64,000 bases of DNA from Corynebacterium doosanense CAU 212 = DSM 45436 (GCF_000767055.1 NZ_CP006764.1:1426001-1490000), one strand, 5' to 3'. Numbered from the stretch's first letter, positions 33,478 through 44,467 are shown. The notes: a model not told the origin generated them from the sequence alone. Numbers and translations: made by a program.

Positions 33478-34797
33478 TTAGATGAGCACGGAGCCGATTA
33501 GGTAGGCGAGCAAAACGGATACCACGATGTTTACCACTCCGGGGATGATGAAGGGGTGGTCGAAGACCAGCTTGCCGATCCGGGTGGAGCCGGTGTCGTC
33601 CATCTCCACGGCCGCGAGCAGCGTCGGGTAAGTGGGCAGAACGAACAGCGCGGACACCGCCGGGAAGGCCGCGACGGCCGTCAGTGGGCTGACCCCGATG
33701 GCGATGGCCGCAGGGATGAGCGCCTTGGCCGTGGCCGCCTGCGAGTAGAGCAGGCAGGCAGCGAAGAAGAGCACCACGGCGAGCAGCCACGGCTGCGCCC
33801 CCAGCACGTCGCCGGCCAGGCCCTGGATGTCCTCGAGGTAGTGGTTGATGAACGTGGTGCCCAGCCAGGCGACGCCGAGCACACACACCGCGGCCGACAT
33901 GCCGGAGCGGAACACCTGCGTGGTGACGATCTCCGCGGCGGGGATCCTGGTCACGGCCGTGATCGCTGCAGCAGTGGTGAGCATGATGGCCATGATGGCC
34001 TCGTTTCGCGGCACCGTCGGCTCGGCGATGAGCCCGACCTGGTCGGAGGTGATGGTGGCGTAGAAGACCACGAGCGCGATGGCGGCGAGGAAGATGCCCA
34101 CCGAGGCCTTGGCGCCCTTCTGCTCGGTGTAACCCGAGGCCGCCGGATGGCTGACCAGCCCGCGCTCGACGCGGTCGCGGTAGACGGGGTCATCCTCCAG
34201 TTCCTTGCCCATCCGGTTGGCCACCAGCGAGGACGGGATGATCGCCAGCGCCGTGGCGGGGATCATGATGGCCAGCAGCGTCAGGTAGCTGACCCCGAGC
34301 GGCTCAACTGCCGAGGCCATGAAGACCACCGCCGCGGAGATCGGCGAGGCGACAATGGCCATCTGCGACGCCACCACCGCGACCGACAGCGGGCGCGACG
34401 GCCGCACGCGGCCCTCCTTGGCCACCTCGACGATGACCGGTAGCGTGGAGTAGGCGGTGTGCCCGGTGCCAGCGGCCACGGTCATGAGATACGTGACGAC
34501 GGGCGCCCACAACGTGATCTGTTTCGGATTGCGCCGGAGGAACCTCTCCGCCAGGTGGACCAGGAAGTCCATTCCCCCGGCCCGCTGCATGGCGGCTATG
34601 GCGACGATGACACACATGATGATGCCGACGACGTCGAAGGGGATGTCGTCCTGGGTGACGGGAATTCCCGTGGCACCAAGAAGAAGGACCCCGAGGCCGC
34701 CGGCTGCGCCGATGGCCACGGAGCCCATGCGGGCGCCGATGACGATGGCGCCCAGCAGGATAAGGACGTGAATGAAGATCACGGTGAAAGCTCCCAC
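33478..34797 (-). CDS. anaerobic C4-dicarboxylate transporter, DcuA/DcuB type
   Basis: The 439-residue integral membrane protein of the Dcu family exchanges or takes up aspartate, fumarate, malate and succinate. Typical stretches are RMGSVAIGAAGGLGVLLLG, APVVTYLMTVAAGTGHTAYSTLPVI, SPISAAVVFMAS and a C-terminal DDTGSTRIGKLVFDHPFIIPG. About 11 to 12 helices. It lies just downstream of aspA, the classic aspartase-Dcu pairing of fumarate respiration or aspartate use. DcuA versus DcuB cannot be fixed by eye. Confidence 0.92.
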   Translation of the reverse strand: MGAFTVIFIHVLILLGAIVIGARMGSVAIGAAGGLGVLLLGATGIPVTQDDIPFDVVGIIMCVIVAIAAMQRAGGMDFLVHLAERFLRRNPKQITLWAPVVTYLMTVAAGTGHTAYSTLPVIVEVAKEGRVRPSRPLSVAVVASQMAIVASPISAAVVFMASAVEPLGVSYLTLLAIMIPATALAIIPSSLVANRMGKELEDDPVYRDRVERGLVSHPAASGYTEQKGAKASVGIFLAAIALVVFYATITSDQVGLIAEPTVPRNEAIMAIMLTTAAAITAVTRIPAAEIVTTQVFRSGMSAAVCVLGVAWLGTTFINHYLEDIQGLAGDVLGAQPWLLAVVLFFAACLLYSQAATAKALIPAAIAIGVSPLTAVAAFPAVSALFVLPTYPTLLAAVEMDDTGSTRIGKLVFDHPFIIPGVVNIVVSVLLAYLIGSVLI

Positions 34798-34874
34798 TCA
34801 AGAGGTGTTACTGGTACCCCTCAAGTGTGCTCCGCCCCGGCCGTCACGGCAGGGCGAACACCGTGTGTACTCGC

Positions 34875-36299
34875 TCACTCGCCGTCGACGAGGAGCTTGC
34901 CCTGGTAGCGCGGGTGCATGAGGTTTTCCTTGCTCAGCACACGGTCGAGGGTCTCTTCGTCGAGAAGCCCGTGCTCGAGCACGAGCTCGCGCGGGGTCTT
35001 GCCGGTGGCCAGAGACTCCTTGACGATGAGGTCGCCGTTGTGGTGGCCGATGAAGGGGTTGAGGTAGGTGACGATGCCGGCGGAGCGCTCGACGTAGGTG
35101 CGGCAGACGTCCTCGTTGGCGGTGATGCCCGTGACGCAGAACTTGCGCAGGGTGTCGGCGGCGTTGCGCAGGATGCGGATCGACTGGAACAGCGACTCGC
35201 CGATGACCGGCTCCATGACGTTGAGCTGGAGCTGTCCGGCCTCGGCGGCCATGGACACGGTCTGGTCGTTGCCGAATACCTTGAAGCAGACCTGGTTGAC
35301 CACCTCGGGGATGACGGGGTTGACCTTGCCCGGCATGATCGAGGAGCCGGCCTGGCGGGCGGGCAGGTTGATCTCGTTGAGGCCGGCGCGCGGGCCGGAG
35401 GACAGCAGACGCAGGTCGTTGCAGGTCTTGGAGATCTTCATCGCGGCGCGCTTCACGGCGGAGTGGGCGTTGACGTACGCGCCGGTGTCGCTGGTGGCCT
35501 CGATGAGGTTGGTCGAGGACGTGATGTCCAGTTTGGTGATGGAACGCAGGGCCTCCACCACGGTCACCCGGTACTCGGGCGGGGTGTTCACACCCGTGCC
35601 GATGGCGGTGGCGCCGATGTTGATCTCCAGGAGCTTCTCCGCGCTCCAGCGGAGGATGGACTGCTCCTCAGCGAGGTTCGCCGCGAAGGCGTTGAACTCC
35701 TGGCCGAGGGTCATGGGGACGGCGTCCTGCAGCTGGGTGCGGCCCATCTTGAGGATGTCGGCGAACTCGCCACCCTTGACGTGGAAGGATTCCTGCAGCT
35801 CGTCGAAGGAGGTGATCAGCGTCTGCATGGCCTCGTAGACGCCGAGGCGGAAGCCGGTGGGGTACGCGTCGTTGGTGGACTGCGACATGTTGACGTGGTC
35901 GTTGGGGTTGATGATGTCGTAGCGGCCCTTGTCGTACCCCAGGTGCTCGAGCGCGAGGTTGGCCAGCACCTCGTTGGTGTTCATGTTGGTCGAGGTGCCC
36001 GCGCCGCCCTGGAACACGTCGATGGGGAACTGGTCCATGCAACGACCGTGCTCGAGGATCTGGTCGCAGGCCCAGATGATGGCCTCGGCTTTGTCCTTTT
36101 CGAGGGCATGCACCCGTCGATTAGCCATCGCCGCAGCCTTCTTCACCGTGACCATGCCGCGGATGAATTCGGGCACGTGCGAGACGGTGGTGCGGGAGAT
36201 CTGGAAATTGTCGATGGCACGCTGGGTGTGAATGCCGTAGTACGCGTCGGCCGGAACCTCGAGGGTGCCGAGGAGGTCTTCTTCTGTACGAGTAGTCAT
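34875..36299 (-). CDS. aspA: aspartate ammonia-lyase (aspartase)
   Basis: Reversibly deaminates L-aspartate to fumarate and ammonia. The 474-residue fumarase/aspartase protein shows [38 protein letters not shown] and the superfamily signature [11 protein letters not shown]. Fumarase shares these, but context with a Dcu transporter and the overall sequence favour aspartase. It is 15 bp from hisG, with a 77-bp gap to the transporter gene. Confidence 0.93.
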   Translation of the reverse strand: MTTRTEEDLLGTLEVPADAYYGIHTQRAIDNFQISRTTVSHVPEFIRGMVTVKKAAAMANRRVHALEKDKAEAIIWACDQILEHGRCMDQFPIDVFQGGAGTSTNMNTNEVLANLALEHLGYDKGRYDIINPNDHVNMSQSTNDAYPTGFRLGVYEAMQTLITSFDELQESFHVKGGEFADILKMGRTQLQDAVPMTLGQEFNAFAANLAEEQSILRWSAEKLLEINIGATAIGTGVNTPPEYRVTVVEALRSITKLDITSSTNLIEATSDTGAYVNAHSAVKRAAMKISKTCNDLRLLSSGPRAGLNEINLPARQAGSSIMPGKVNPVIPEVVNQVCFKVFGNDQTVSMAAEAGQLQLNVMEPVIGESLFQSIRILRNAADTLRKFCVTGITANEDVCRTYVERSAGIVTYLNPFIGHHNGDLIVKESLATGKTPRELVLEHGLLDEETLDRVLSKENLMHPRYQGKLLVDGE

Positions 36300-36314
36300 G
36301 GCACCCTACATTAG

Positions 36315-37157
36315 CTAGATTCGCGCGATGCGTAGCTCGCTGGCGAGAATCGCCTCCGCACCGAGGGCCGAGAGCCGGTCCATGACCTCGTTCGCGGCCT
36401 TCCTGGGCACGAGAGACTGCACGGCAACCCAGTTTTCGTTGGACAGCGGCGACACCGTCGGCCCCGACAATCCGGGGGTAACCTCACTCGCCTGCGGGAG
36501 CGCATCCCGGGAGATGTTGTACGCGATCATGAGGTATTTCTGCGCCGTGAGGATACCCCGGATGCGGCTGACCAGAACCCGGTGCTCCTCCCCCAGCTCT
36601 CGGCCGCTGCGTTTGATGATCACGGCCTCCGAGGACACGATCGGCTCACCGAAGGGCTCCAGGCCCTGCTGCCGCAGCGTCGCGCCGGTGGACACCACGT
36701 CGGCGATGACGTCGGCGACACCCAGCTTGATGGAGATCTCCACCGCGCCGTCGAGGCGGATGACCTCGGCGCTGTGCCCGCGCGAGGCCAGATCCTCCCG
36801 CACCAGGTGCGGGTAGGAGGTGGCGATGCGCTTGCCGTCGAGCTTATCGACGTCCCATTGCTCACCGGCCGGAGCGGCGTAGCGGAACGTGGAGGAACCG
36901 AAGCCCAGGGAGTAGACCTCCTCGACGTCCGCGCCCGAGTCGCGGGCCAGGTCGCGCCCGGTGATGCCCAGGTCGAGGTGGCCGGCGGCGACGTAGATGG
37001 CGATGTCCTTGGGGCGCAGGAAGTAGAACTCCACGCCGTTGGCCTCGTCGATGACGTTGAGCGCCTTGTCGCGGCGGCCCTTGTACCCGGCCTCGGCGAG
37101 GATCTCGACGGCGGCCTCGGACAGCGATCCCTTGTTGGGGACGGCGATGGTGATCAT
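36315..37157 (-). CDS. hisG: ATP phosphoribosyltransferase, long form
   Basis: First step of histidine synthesis: joins ATP and PRPP. The 280-residue long-form enzyme has an early [42 protein letters not shown], the PRPP loop [14 protein letters not shown] and a C-terminal ACT-like regulatory domain ([21 protein letters not shown]) for histidine inhibition. hisE is 13 bp upstream, so they form a pair. Confidence 0.97.
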   Translation of the reverse strand: MITIAVPNKGSLSEAAVEILAEAGYKGRRDKALNVIDEANGVEFYFLRPKDIAIYVAAGHLDLGITGRDLARDSGADVEEVYSLGFGSSTFRYAAPAGEQWDVDKLDGKRIATSYPHLVREDLASRGHSAEVIRLDGAVEISIKLGVADVIADVVSTGATLRQQGLEPFGEPIVSSEAVIIKRSGRELGEEHRVLVSRIRGILTAQKYLMIAYNISRDALPQASEVTPGLSGPTVSPLSNENWVAVQSLVPRKAANEVMDRLSALGAEAILASELRIARI

Positions 37158-37170
37158 GTTCGGTGCGCTC

Positions 37171-37434
37171 CTAGAGGTACTTGTAGATGTCGTCGGGGCT
37201 CAGGCCCCGCTTGAGCATCATCACCTGGGTCCAGTACATGAGCTGCGCCATCTCCTCGGCCAGCTCCTCGCCGGACTGGTACTCGGCGGCGATCCACACC
37301 TCGCCGGCCTCCTCGATGATCTTCTTGCCGATCGTGTGGGCACCCGCGTCCAGCGCCGCCACGGTGGACGACCCTTCGGGCCGGGTGGCGGCGCGTTCCG
37401 TCAGTTCTGCGTACAGCTCATCGAAGTTCTTCAC
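37171..37434 (-). CDS. hisE: phosphoribosyl-ATP pyrophosphatase
   Basis: Second step of histidine synthesis, removing pyrophosphate from phosphoribosyl-ATP. The 87-residue all-helical MazG-like protein shows [35 protein letters not shown] (the EE metal motif) and [15 protein letters not shown] at 37434 matches the usual start of the family; no strong ribosome site is visible. It precedes hisG by 13 bp. Confidence 0.95.
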   Translation of the reverse strand: MKNFDELYAELTERAATRPEGSSTVAALDAGAHTIGKKIIEEAGEVWIAAEYQSGEELAEEMAQLMYWTQVMMLKRGLSPDDIYKYL

Positions 37435-37445
37435 AGCACTAGAGA

Positions 37446-38111
37446 CTAGTGCAGGCGGGCGAACCACTGCTCAACGTGGTCTGCCGTGACCCCCTCCAGG
37501 CTCAGCGAGCCGTGAAGGTCAAACAGGGAGCTCACTCCCTCGGGCACCGCGCGGGCCAGGCCGAGGACGACACACCCCGCGGCGGCGGCCGCGCTCATGC
37601 CCGCCCAGGAGTCCTCGAACACGACACAGTCTCCCGGATCCGCGCCCACGCGGGCCGCGGCCTCGAGGTACATGTCCGGCGCCGGCTTGGGATCGCGCAC
37701 CTCGTCCCCGGTGATGGAATCCACGAAGTAGTCGCGGCCGACGGCGTCGATGCACGGATCGGCGAGAATGCGCTCGGTGTTGGTGGTCACCAGCATGGGC
37801 AGGGAAAGTTCGTCGAGAAGTGATCGAACCCCGGGGTTGGGTTCGATGTCCGCGATGAGCTCGCTCACCCGCGCGTACATGCGCTCGCGTTCGGCGTCGA
37901 CGTCGAGATCCGCCAGCGTGAGGCCCGCGTGGCGTGCGCAGATGTCGAGGGTGTTGATGAAGCTGCCGCCGACGGTGCGTTCGCGCAGCTCCGGGGTCAG
38001 CCGGTTGCCCAGGCGCTCGGACAGCTCGTAGGTGGCCACACCCCACTGGGGTTCGGAATCGACCAGCGTGCCGTCCATGTCCCAGAAGATGGCGGCCGGC
38101 TTAGTAGTCAA
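37446..38111 (-). CDS. HAD-family phosphatase (beta-phosphoglucomutase-like)
   Basis: The 221-residue protein has HAD motif [14 protein letters not shown], motif [10 protein letters not shown], motif III Lys in [13 protein letters not shown] and motif [15 protein letters not shown], with a helical cap inserted after motif I. Substrate unknown. In corynebacteria such a phosphatase next to his genes could supply the missing histidinol-phosphatase type steps, but this is only a guess. It overlaps the upstream hypothetical gene by 11 bp and ends 11 bp before hisE. Confidence 0.88.
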   Translation of the reverse strand: MTTKPAAIFWDMDGTLVDSEPQWGVATYELSERLGNRLTPELRERTVGGSFINTLDICARHAGLTLADLDVDAERERMYARVSELIADIEPNPGVRSLLDELSLPMLVTTNTERILADPCIDAVGRDYFVDSITGDEVRDPKPAPDMYLEAAARVGADPGDCVVFEDSWAGMSAAAAAGCVVLGLARAVPEGVSSLFDLHGSLSLEGVTADHVEQWFARLH

Positions 38112-38493
38112 AGTCAGGCAGCTCCCCGAGTGCCTCGTCGTCGGCGCCGGTGGAGGCGGAGGCCTCGTACACCAGTTTGGCGATCTCCTCGCGCTCCTCC
38201 GGCTCGATCACCGCGTTCTCGTGCCTGCGGTTGAACTCGGTGAGCTCCTTGTACGAGGTGGACACCACGGCGGTGAGCGCCTCGGCGGGCGGATCCGCCG
38301 GCAGGACGTCGAGGGCGTCGAGCAGGCGCTCGAGGATGGACTTCAGTTCCGGGAGGGCCGTGGCGTCATAGGGCGCCTCCCAGAACTCCTTCTCGTCCTC
38401 ACCGAGGTAGGAACCGGTGGCGAACTGGGTGAGGTCGTCGATGAATTCGTCGACGGTCGGCTGATATTCCGAGCGGATGGTCATGTTGTCCAT
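38101..38493 (-). CDS. conserved hypothetical protein (about 130 aa)
   Basis: Acidic soluble protein starting MDNMTIRSEYQPTVDEFIDDLTQFATGSYLGEDEKEFW. It includes ALPELKSILERLLDALDVL and VVSTSYKELTEFNRRHENAVIEPEEREEIAKLVYEA, so it is mainly helical with no motif I recognise. ATG at 38493 or 38484 and GTG at 38499 are all possible starts. It lies 15 bp after mshC and overlaps the HAD gene, so it belongs to this operon. Confidence 0.75.
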   Translation of the reverse strand: MDNMTIRSEYQPTVDEFIDDLTQFATGSYLGEDEKEFWEAPYDATALPELKSILERLLDALDVLPADPPAEALTAVVSTSYKELTEFNRRHENAVIEPEEREEIAKLVYEASASTGADDEALGELPDFDY

Positions 38494-38508
38494 TGTCACC
38501 GAAAACCC

Positions 38509-39714
38509 CTAGAGCCGCACGCCGAGCAGCCCGTCAAGCGCGGTGCGCATGAGATCACGTCCGTCCTCGCCCGAACCCTGAGCCCAGCGGTCGACGACCT
38601 CGAGGGCGCCGATGGTGTCCAGGTCGTCCGCGAGGCACTCGCGCAGCTCCTGCACGGCCGCCTTCGTCTCGGCCAGGGAGCCGCCTCCCGCGCGCCACGC
38701 CGCGAGGCGCTGCTCTGCGCGGGCGAGGACCTCGTCCGACCAGTCGCGGTCGCTGCGGTAGTGGCTGGCGTAGATGCCCAGGCGGATCGCCGAGGGGTCG
38801 TGGCCGGCGGCGGTGAGTTTGTGCACGAAGACGAGGTTGCCCAGCGACTTGGACATCTTGGTGCCCTCGAGGGCGATCATGCCCGCGTGCACGTAGTGCC
38901 CGGCCATGCGCTCGACCCCGGTGGCGGCCTCGGCGTGCGCGGCGGAGAACTCGTGGTGCGGGAAGGCCAAGTCGGAGCCGCCGCCCTGGACGGCGAACGG
39001 CGCGCCGAGGCGGTTGGTGGCGATCGCCGAGCACTCGACGTGCCAACCCGGACGGCCCGGGCCGAAGGGCGAGTCCCACGCTGGTTCGCCGTCGCGTTCG
39101 GCCTTCCACACCAGGGCGTCCAGCGGGTCGCGTTTGCCGGGGCGGTCCGGGTCGCCGCCGCGCTCGGCGAAGGCCTCGCGCATCTGCTCCCCGGTGTAGT
39201 TGGATTCATATCCAAAATGAGAAGTGGCGTGCACGGACGCGTAGACGTCGGGGAACTCGGGGTCGTCGACGATGTAGGCCGCGCCTCTGTCCAACAGGGT
39301 CTGCACCATCTCGATGACCTCGTCCACTGATTCCATCGCCCCGATGTAGTCGCGCGGCGGGATCACCGAGAGCTGCTCCATGTCGGTGCGGAAGAGTTCG
39401 ATCTGGCTCTGGCCGAGATCGCGCCAGTCCACGCCGTCGCGCTCGGCGCGTTCGAACAACGGATCGTCGACGTCGGTGATGTTCTGCACGTAATTCACGT
39501 CGGAACCGGCGTCGATAAGCAGCCGATGAATGAGGTCGAATGTGACGTACGTGGCGGCGTGGCCCAGGTGCGTGGAGTCGTAGGGGGTGATGCCGCAGAC
39601 GTACATCCCGGACCCCTCCACCGGGCGGATCTGCTGGTCGGCAGTGTCGTACAGCGTGAGCTGCACGGACTCGCCGTCGACGGTGGGGACTTCAGGTATG
39701 GGCCACGAACGCAT
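38509..39714 (-). CDS. mshC: L-cysteine:1D-myo-inositol 2-amino-2-deoxy-glucopyranoside ligase
   Basis: Joins cysteine to GlcN-inositol with ATP in mycothiol synthesis. The 401-residue protein is a CysRS paralogue: [19 protein letters not shown] holds the HIGH-like motif and the zinc Cys, [10 protein letters not shown] and [13 protein letters not shown] complete the site, and [14 protein letters not shown] is the KMSKS loop. It lacks the C-terminal anticodon domain of true CysRS. Diagnostic for mycothiol-making actinobacteria. Confidence 0.97.
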   Translation of the reverse strand: MRSWPIPEVPTVDGESVQLTLYDTADQQIRPVEGSGMYVCGITPYDSTHLGHAATYVTFDLIHRLLIDAGSDVNYVQNITDVDDPLFERAERDGVDWRDLGQSQIELFRTDMEQLSVIPPRDYIGAMESVDEVIEMVQTLLDRGAAYIVDDPEFPDVYASVHATSHFGYESNYTGEQMREAFAERGGDPDRPGKRDPLDALVWKAERDGEPAWDSPFGPGRPGWHVECSAIATNRLGAPFAVQGGGSDLAFPHHEFSAAHAEAATGVERMAGHYVHAGMIALEGTKMSKSLGNLVFVHKLTAAGHDPSAIRLGIYASHYRSDRDWSDEVLARAEQRLAAWRAGGGSLAETKAAVQELRECLADDLDTIGALEVVDRWAQGSGEDGRDLMRTALDGLLGVRL

Positions 39715-39748
39715 GGCCCCACCCTAGTACGTCCGCGAGTTGGTACGA

Positions 39749-40630
39749 CTAGTACGGCTGGATGACACCCAGGGCGAGCAGGAGCATGAGCAGCAGGCCG
39801 GCCGGGATGCGGTAGGCGGCGAACCAGGCGAAGGAGTGGTTGGCCACGAAACGCAGCAGCCAGGCGATGGAGATGTAACCCAGCACAAAGCAGATGAGTG
39901 AGCCGACGATGAGCATCGGGCCGGTGGCCGCCTGGCCGGCTTCGGGGCTGAAGGCGTCGGGAAGCGAGAACAGGCCCGAGGCCAGCACCGCCGGGATCGC
40001 CAGGAAGAAGCTGAAGCGGGTGGCCACCTCGCGGTCGATGTTGCGCAGCAGGCCGCCGGAGATGGTCGAGCCAGAGCGGGAGACGCCCGGGATGAGCGAG
40101 AGGCACTGCCACAGGCCCATGATGATGGCGTCCTTCATGGTCAGATCCTCCACCGGGCGGTCCTTCCTGCCGAACTTCTCCGCGGCGATGAAGACGAAGG
40201 AGAACAGCACGAGCACGGTCGCGGTGACCCAGAGGTTGCGCAGCTGGTCGCGGATGAGGTCCTGGAGGAAGAAGCCGGCCAAGCCGACGGGGAGGGTGCC
40301 GACGATGACCATCCAGCCCATCCGGTAGTTCAGCCCGCGCTCGTCCTTGTTGGCCAGCCCGCGGAACCAGCCGACGATGATCTGCCAGATGTCCTTGGCA
40401 AAAAAGACCAGCACCGCGGCCTCCGTGCCCAGCTGGACCACGGCCGTGAACGACGCGCCGGCGTCCTGCCCCCAGAAGAGCTGCGAGACGATGCGCAGGT
40501 GCCCCGAGGAGCTGACGGGGAGGAACTCGGTGAGCCCCTGGACGATGGAGAGGACGATGACCTGGGTCCAGGTCATGGCGTCTGCAGCGGCCTCGGGAGC
40601 CGCCGGCGCCGCGCTTGCGAGTGTGATCAT
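39749..40630 (-). CDS. uppP: undecaprenyl-diphosphate phosphatase
   Basis: Recycles the lipid carrier for peptidoglycan and arabinogalactan and gives bacitracin tolerance. The 293-residue membrane protein has [17 protein letters not shown] (first catalytic motif, Glu-rich), then [20 protein letters not shown] (second motif with Arg/Ser) and multiple helices. ATG at 40630 is used; an in-frame ATG at 40576 (MTWTQ) is also reasonable. Divergent from the aldo/keto reductase-like gene. Confidence 0.96.
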   Translation of the reverse strand: MITLASAAPAAPEAAADAMTWTQVIVLSIVQGLTEFLPVSSSGHLRIVSQLFWGQDAGASFTAVVQLGTEAAVLVFFAKDIWQIIVGWFRGLANKDERGLNYRMGWMVIVGTLPVGLAGFFLQDLIRDQLRNLWVTATVLVLFSFVFIAAEKFGRKDRPVEDLTMKDAIIMGLWQCLSLIPGVSRSGSTISGGLLRNIDREVATRFSFFLAIPAVLASGLFSLPDAFSPEAGQAATGPMLIVGSLICFVLGYISIAWLLRFVANHSFAWFAAYRIPAGLLLMLLLALGVIQPY

Positions 40631-40661
40631 GCGGCCACACCTTACAACTAGGGTGGGCGAA

Positions 40662-41474
40662 GTGAAGCAACGAAACGTGGGCCGCAGCGGACTCCGGGTC
40701 TCGGAGATAGGCGTATCGACGACAAACCCCGACGCGGTCACCCGCTTCCTCGAAGAGGGAGGAACGCTTCTCGACGTCTCCCCTGCCTCCGCTCCGGCCC
40801 TGGCCCCCGTGAACCCGCGCGATCTGGTGATCTCCGCCCAGATCGGTGTCGACCCCTCCCAACCGGTCGGCCAGCGGGTGGACTGCTCGCGGCGCGCCCT
40901 GCTGGGCCAGCTGGATGACCTGCTCCGCGGCCTGGGTCTGGAGCACGTCGACCTGCTCAGCGCCGGGCACTTCGACCCGCGCACTCCCCCGGAGGAGGTC
41001 GCCGACACGCTGCGGTGGGCCGTGGAGACCGGCCGGGCGCGCTACGCCGGGGTGCGGGGCTACCGCGGGTGGCAACTTGCCGTCACCCCGGGCATGACCG
41101 CCGTGCACCACGAATACTCCCTGCTCAAGCGCGGCGCGGAGGAGGAGCTGTTTCCGGCCGCCGGACACCTGGGCACGGGTGTCATCGCCGAGAACCCCTC
41201 CGCCCACGGCCTGCTCACGGGAGACAGCTCCCCGGAGGCGCAGGCGTACACGGGTTCCACCGCCCGCACGGTGGTCGATGCCGTGGACACCGCCGGCGAG
41301 GGCCTGGGGGTCTCCCCGGCGTCGGTGGCCCTGGCCTGGGTGCTGGGCCGAGTCGACGCCGTCATGGTCGAGGCCGCCGAGCCCGCGGACGTCGCCCGGG
41401 CGGTGGCGGCCGCGGCCACCCGGGTTCCCCGTGCGATCGATCGGGCTCTCGATGATGTGTCGCGGGTAGGGTGA
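40662..41474 (+). CDS. aldo/keto reductase-like protein lacking the catalytic Tyr/Lys
   Basis: The 270-residue product begins [21 protein letters not shown] like AKRs. The later [37 protein letters not shown] and [13 protein letters not shown] keep the barrel layout. The usual DTAxxYG motif reads DVSPASAPA (D38 kept, Tyr absent), and the catalytic Lys position in LVISAQIG is not Lys. Ordinary NADPH-dependent reduction is doubtful. GTG at 40662 follows GGGTGG. The 6-bp gap to the lipoprotein gene suggests an operon with it and pyrD. Confidence 0.82.
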   Translation: MKQRNVGRSGLRVSEIGVSTTNPDAVTRFLEEGGTLLDVSPASAPALAPVNPRDLVISAQIGVDPSQPVGQRVDCSRRALLGQLDDLLRGLGLEHVDLLSAGHFDPRTPPEEVADTLRWAVETGRARYAGVRGYRGWQLAVTPGMTAVHHEYSLLKRGAEEELFPAAGHLGTGVIAENPSAHGLLTGDSSPEAQAYTGSTARTVVDAVDTAGEGLGVSPASVALAWVLGRVDAVMVEAAEPADVARAVAAAATRVPRAIDRALDDVSRVG

Positions 41475-41480
41475 CCTAGC

Positions 41481-42455
41481 GTGAACCGTCGACTTTCCGC
41501 CCTCGTACTCGCTTCTACCCTCCCGCTCGCGGCCTGCCAGCAGCAGTCGCCGTCGGAGCACGGCCCCGAGCAGGTCATGGGCAACGCCACTCCCGCGGCC
41601 TCCCCCGCCGAGATGGACCCGGAGGGTGAGGTCATCGAGATCGGCGAGGTGACGGACCTGGTGCGCGCCGGGGACACCTTGGCGGCGAGGGTGGGCGACG
41701 AGCTGCTCACCGGCACGCTCGCGCAGTTCCGGTCGGGGTCCGTTGACTCCGTCGACGCGGCGGGGTGCACCGACGTCACCGCCACGGGCGAGAACATCGT
41801 CCTGACCTGCGGATCGGAGGCACGAGTGCTCGGTGGCGAGACGGTCTCGCTCACCGCGCCCGCCCAGACCGCCGTGCTCACCTCGTCCGGGGAGATCATC
41901 GCCGCGCCGCAGGGCACCGAGGACGTGCAGGTCTACCGCGACGGCGAGCTCGCCGAGGAATTCGCCGTCGCCGGCACCACCGATGAGCTACTCGCCCTGC
42001 CCCGCGAGGGACGAGAGGACGCCGTCGTGCGCCTCAACCGCTCGGAGACCCGCGTCCAGGACCTCAGGTGGCAGGACGGTGAGCAGGGCGGCACCCTGCG
42101 AGCCGGGCTCGGCGCGGGCAGCATGGGCGGCATGGGCGCTGGCTCTGAGGGCATCGCGGTGGTCTCGGACACCATCGGCCACCAGATCATGATCTACACG
42201 CTCGACGACGTCATCCGCCTCCAGCAGACCGCGCCGACCCCGGAATCGCCCTGGGCCGCGGCCTGGGACGGGCACCTTGCCTGGGTCGCGTCGACCGCGA
42301 CCAACACGGCCACGGGGTATGACATCTCCGGCGGCGTTCCCGTGGAAGAATCTCACGTGGCCACCATCGCCGACGTGCGGCAGATGGTCGCCACCGACGA
42401 CGGGCTGGTCCTCGGCGGAGCCCGCGGACTGCAGATCATTCCAACTGAGAGGTAA
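41481..42455 (+). CDS. putative lipoprotein
   Basis: The 324-residue product starts at GTG with a basic end, a hydrophobic stretch and lipobox LPLAAC, so it should be acylated and anchored outside the membrane. The mature part has repeated beta-strand-like segments ([47 protein letters not shown]), suggesting a beta-propeller. A Gly/Met-rich stretch [14 protein letters not shown] sits in the middle. Function unknown. It lies between the AKR-like gene and pyrD, 8 bp before the latter. Confidence 0.85.
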   Translation: MNRRLSALVLASTLPLAACQQQSPSEHGPEQVMGNATPAASPAEMDPEGEVIEIGEVTDLVRAGDTLAARVGDELLTGTLAQFRSGSVDSVDAAGCTDVTATGENIVLTCGSEARVLGGETVSLTAPAQTAVLTSSGEIIAAPQGTEDVQVYRDGELAEEFAVAGTTDELLALPREGREDAVVRLNRSETRVQDLRWQDGEQGGTLRAGLGAGSMGGMGAGSEGIAVVSDTIGHQIMIYTLDDVIRLQQTAPTPESPWAAAWDGHLAWVASTATNTATGYDISGGVPVEESHVATIADVRQMVATDDGLVLGGARGLQIIPTER

Positions 42456-42463
42456 CCCCCACC

Positions 42464-43543
42464 ATGGGTGTCTACGACCTGGCGTTGAAAGCCATGTTCC
42501 GCATCGAGCCGGAGCGCATCCACGAGCTCATCATGAACGCCCTCACGCTCACGCAGGCGGTCCCTCCGGCGCGGTTTGTCCTCTCCCGGGTGCTGCCGGT
42601 CCGCGACCCGGTCCTGTCCCAGGAGCTCTTCGGGGTCACCTTCCCGCGCCCGCTGGGCCTGGCGGCGGGATTCGACAAGAACGCCGCCGCCCCCGACGTG
42701 TGGACCGCCGTGGGGTTCGGCCACGCGGAGCTGGGCACGGTCACGGCCTCGCCCCAGCCGGGCAACCCCGCCCCGAGGCTGTTTCGTCTGCCCGAGGACA
42801 AGGCCCTGCTCAACCGCATGGGGTTCAACAACCTCGGTGCGGCGCAGGCTCGGCGCAACATGGGCCGGCGCAACTACCGCAACGTGGTGGGCATCAACAT
42901 CGGCAAGACGAAGCTGGCCGAGGACGCCGTCGCCGACTACCGCACCTCCGCGACGCTGTTCAGCGACATCGCAGACTACATCATCGTCAACGTCTCCTCC
43001 CCCAACACCCCGGGCCTGCGCGACTTGCAGGCCGTGGAGTTACTTCGCCCGATCCTCACCACGGTGCAGGAGTGCGCGAGCATCCCGGTGCTGGTGAAGA
43101 TCGCCCCGGACCTCTCCGACGAGGACGTCGACGCGGTGGCGGATCTCGCCGTCGAGCTGGGACTCGCCGGCATCGTGGCCACCAACACCACGATCTCCCG
43201 CGCGGGTCTGCGCACCCCGGACGTCGAGTCGCTCGGCGCGGGCGGCATCTCGGGCGCCCCGGTCGCCGATCGTTCCCTGGAGGTGCTCCGTCGCCTGCAC
43301 TCGCGTGTCGACGGCCGTCTGGCTCTCATCAGCGTCGGCGGAATCTTCACGCCCGAGCAGGCCTGGGAGCGCATCACCGCCGGAGCGGATCTGCTGGAGG
43401 GTTTCACCCCCATGATCTACGGCGGGCCGGGTTGGATCCGGGACATCCACCGCGGCATCGCCGCGCAGATCCGGGCCCACGGCCTGTCGAACATCTCCGA
43501 GGCCGTGGGCTCCGGTCTCACATGGCGGAGCGACGCAGAATAA
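42464..43543 (+). CDS. pyrD: dihydroorotate dehydrogenase (quinone), class 2
   Basis: Oxidises dihydroorotate to orotate with menaquinone as acceptor in pyrimidine synthesis. The 359-residue protein has the N-terminal membrane-associated helices of class 2, [60 protein letters not shown] (active-site Ser) and [13 protein letters not shown] for FMN phosphate. Its last 26 bases overlap a convergent gene. Confidence 0.97.
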   Translation: MGVYDLALKAMFRIEPERIHELIMNALTLTQAVPPARFVLSRVLPVRDPVLSQELFGVTFPRPLGLAAGFDKNAAAPDVWTAVGFGHAELGTVTASPQPGNPAPRLFRLPEDKALLNRMGFNNLGAAQARRNMGRRNYRNVVGINIGKTKLAEDAVADYRTSATLFSDIADYIIVNVSSPNTPGLRDLQAVELLRPILTTVQECASIPVLVKIAPDLSDEDVDAVADLAVELGLAGIVATNTTISRAGLRTPDVESLGAGGISGAPVADRSLEVLRRLHSRVDGRLALISVGGIFTPEQAWERITAGADLLEGFTPMIYGGPGWIRDIHRGIAAQIRAHGLSNISEAVGSGLTWRSDAE

Positions 43544-43874
43544 GCGCGCACAGCAGGGCGGCGACCGCGTAGAGCGCGAGCCAGTACTGCTGCATGACAT
43601 ACACGGTCGTGGCCGGCACGAGCATGGACACGGCCACGAGGCCGACGCCGACCGCCAGGGCCACCACCTGCGTCCTGCTCGCGGCCTGATCTCGACGCAC
43701 GGTGGCGAACGCCCCGAGGATGATCGCGGACGCGAGGATGAGCAGCGTGCGGGTGGTGACCTCAAAATTGGCCATCCAGCCGTCGGAAAATACCGAGACG
43801 ACCAGGAAAATGACGAGCACCAGCGTGAGAGCCATGAACGCTCCGCCGGCGCGGATGGGCAGCGGGATCTGCAT
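43518..43874 (-). CDS. small four-helix membrane protein
   Basis: The 118-residue protein has four hydrophobic segments (about 12-30, 41-58, 68-86 and 93-112) separated by short polar loops, with a basic loop [11 protein letters not shown]. No enzyme motif. Its start touches the stop of the PEBP-family gene, so the two are probably co-transcribed and coupled. Function unknown. Confidence 0.78.
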   Translation of the reverse strand: MQIPLPIRAGGAFMALTLVLVIFLVVSVFSDGWMANFEVTTRTLLILASAIILGAFATVRRDQAASRTQVVALAVGVGLVAVSMLVPATTVYVMQQYWLALYAVAALLCALILRRSAM

Positions 43875-44407
43875 TACTCGGTTTCTGCCCAGCCCCAGAT
43901 GATGGTCCGGCCGATCGAGTGGAAGTACAGGTTGAATCCGAGCACGGTTGCCGGGGAATCCTCGTCGATGTCCAGCTTCTCCACGTCAACGGCGTGCACG
44001 GCGTAGAGGTAGCGGTGCGGGCCGTGGCCCTCCGGCGGGGCGGCGCCGTAGTACTCGGGGGCGCCGGAGTCGTTGCGCAGGGAGACCGCACCCACGCCCA
44101 GGTCCGCCTTCGAACCCGCACCGGACGGCAGCTCGGTGGTGTCGACGGGAATGTTGAACGCCGACCAGTGCCAGAATCCGGCACCCGTGGGGGCGTCGGG
44201 GTCGAGGCACGTCACGGCGAGGGACTTGGTGCCCTCCGGAAGGTCCGCCCAGGACAGCTGCGGGGAGATCGACTTGTCCGCGAGCTGATCCTCCTGCAGT
44301 TGCTCGCCGTCGCGGATGTCCGTCGACGTGAGGGTGAAGGTGGGCAGGTCCTTGAGGGGTGCGTAGGGGTCGGGTCCGGGGAATCGGGACTGGTTGTAAT
44401 TGGTCAT
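43874..44407 (-). CDS. YbhB/YbcL-type Raf kinase inhibitor-like (PEBP) protein
   Basis: The 177-residue protein shows the PEBP ligand pocket: QLSWADLPEGTKSLAVTCLDPDAPTGAGFWHWSAFNIP with DPDAP and HW, then GVGAVSLRNDSGAPEYYGAAPPEGHGPHRYLYAVHAVD. It binds phosphorylated or anionic small ligands; the role is unknown. Cytoplasmic. It begins about 118 bp before the tRNA-Leu gene on the other strand. Confidence 0.93.
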   Translation of the reverse strand: MTNYNQSRFPGPDPYAPLKDLPTFTLTSTDIRDGEQLQEDQLADKSISPQLSWADLPEGTKSLAVTCLDPDAPTGAGFWHWSAFNIPVDTTELPSGAGSKADLGVGAVSLRNDSGAPEYYGAAPPEGHGPHRYLYAVHAVDVEKLDIDEDSPATVLGFNLYFHSIGRTIIWGWAETE

Positions 44408-44467
44408 GTCTCAGTTCTACCAAATACCATCGATGTGGTTTGCAGAAATGCGGCGTGAACTGGCGAT

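Noticed and set aside
34875-36299. Considered fumarase class II
   Set aside because: The shared superfamily signature fits both, but the overall sequence and the Dcu neighbour favour aspartase.
39495-41561. Large minus-strand frame overlapping mshC, uppP and the AKR gene
   Set aside because: It runs through three well-supported genes in the wrong frame; no start signal or domain.
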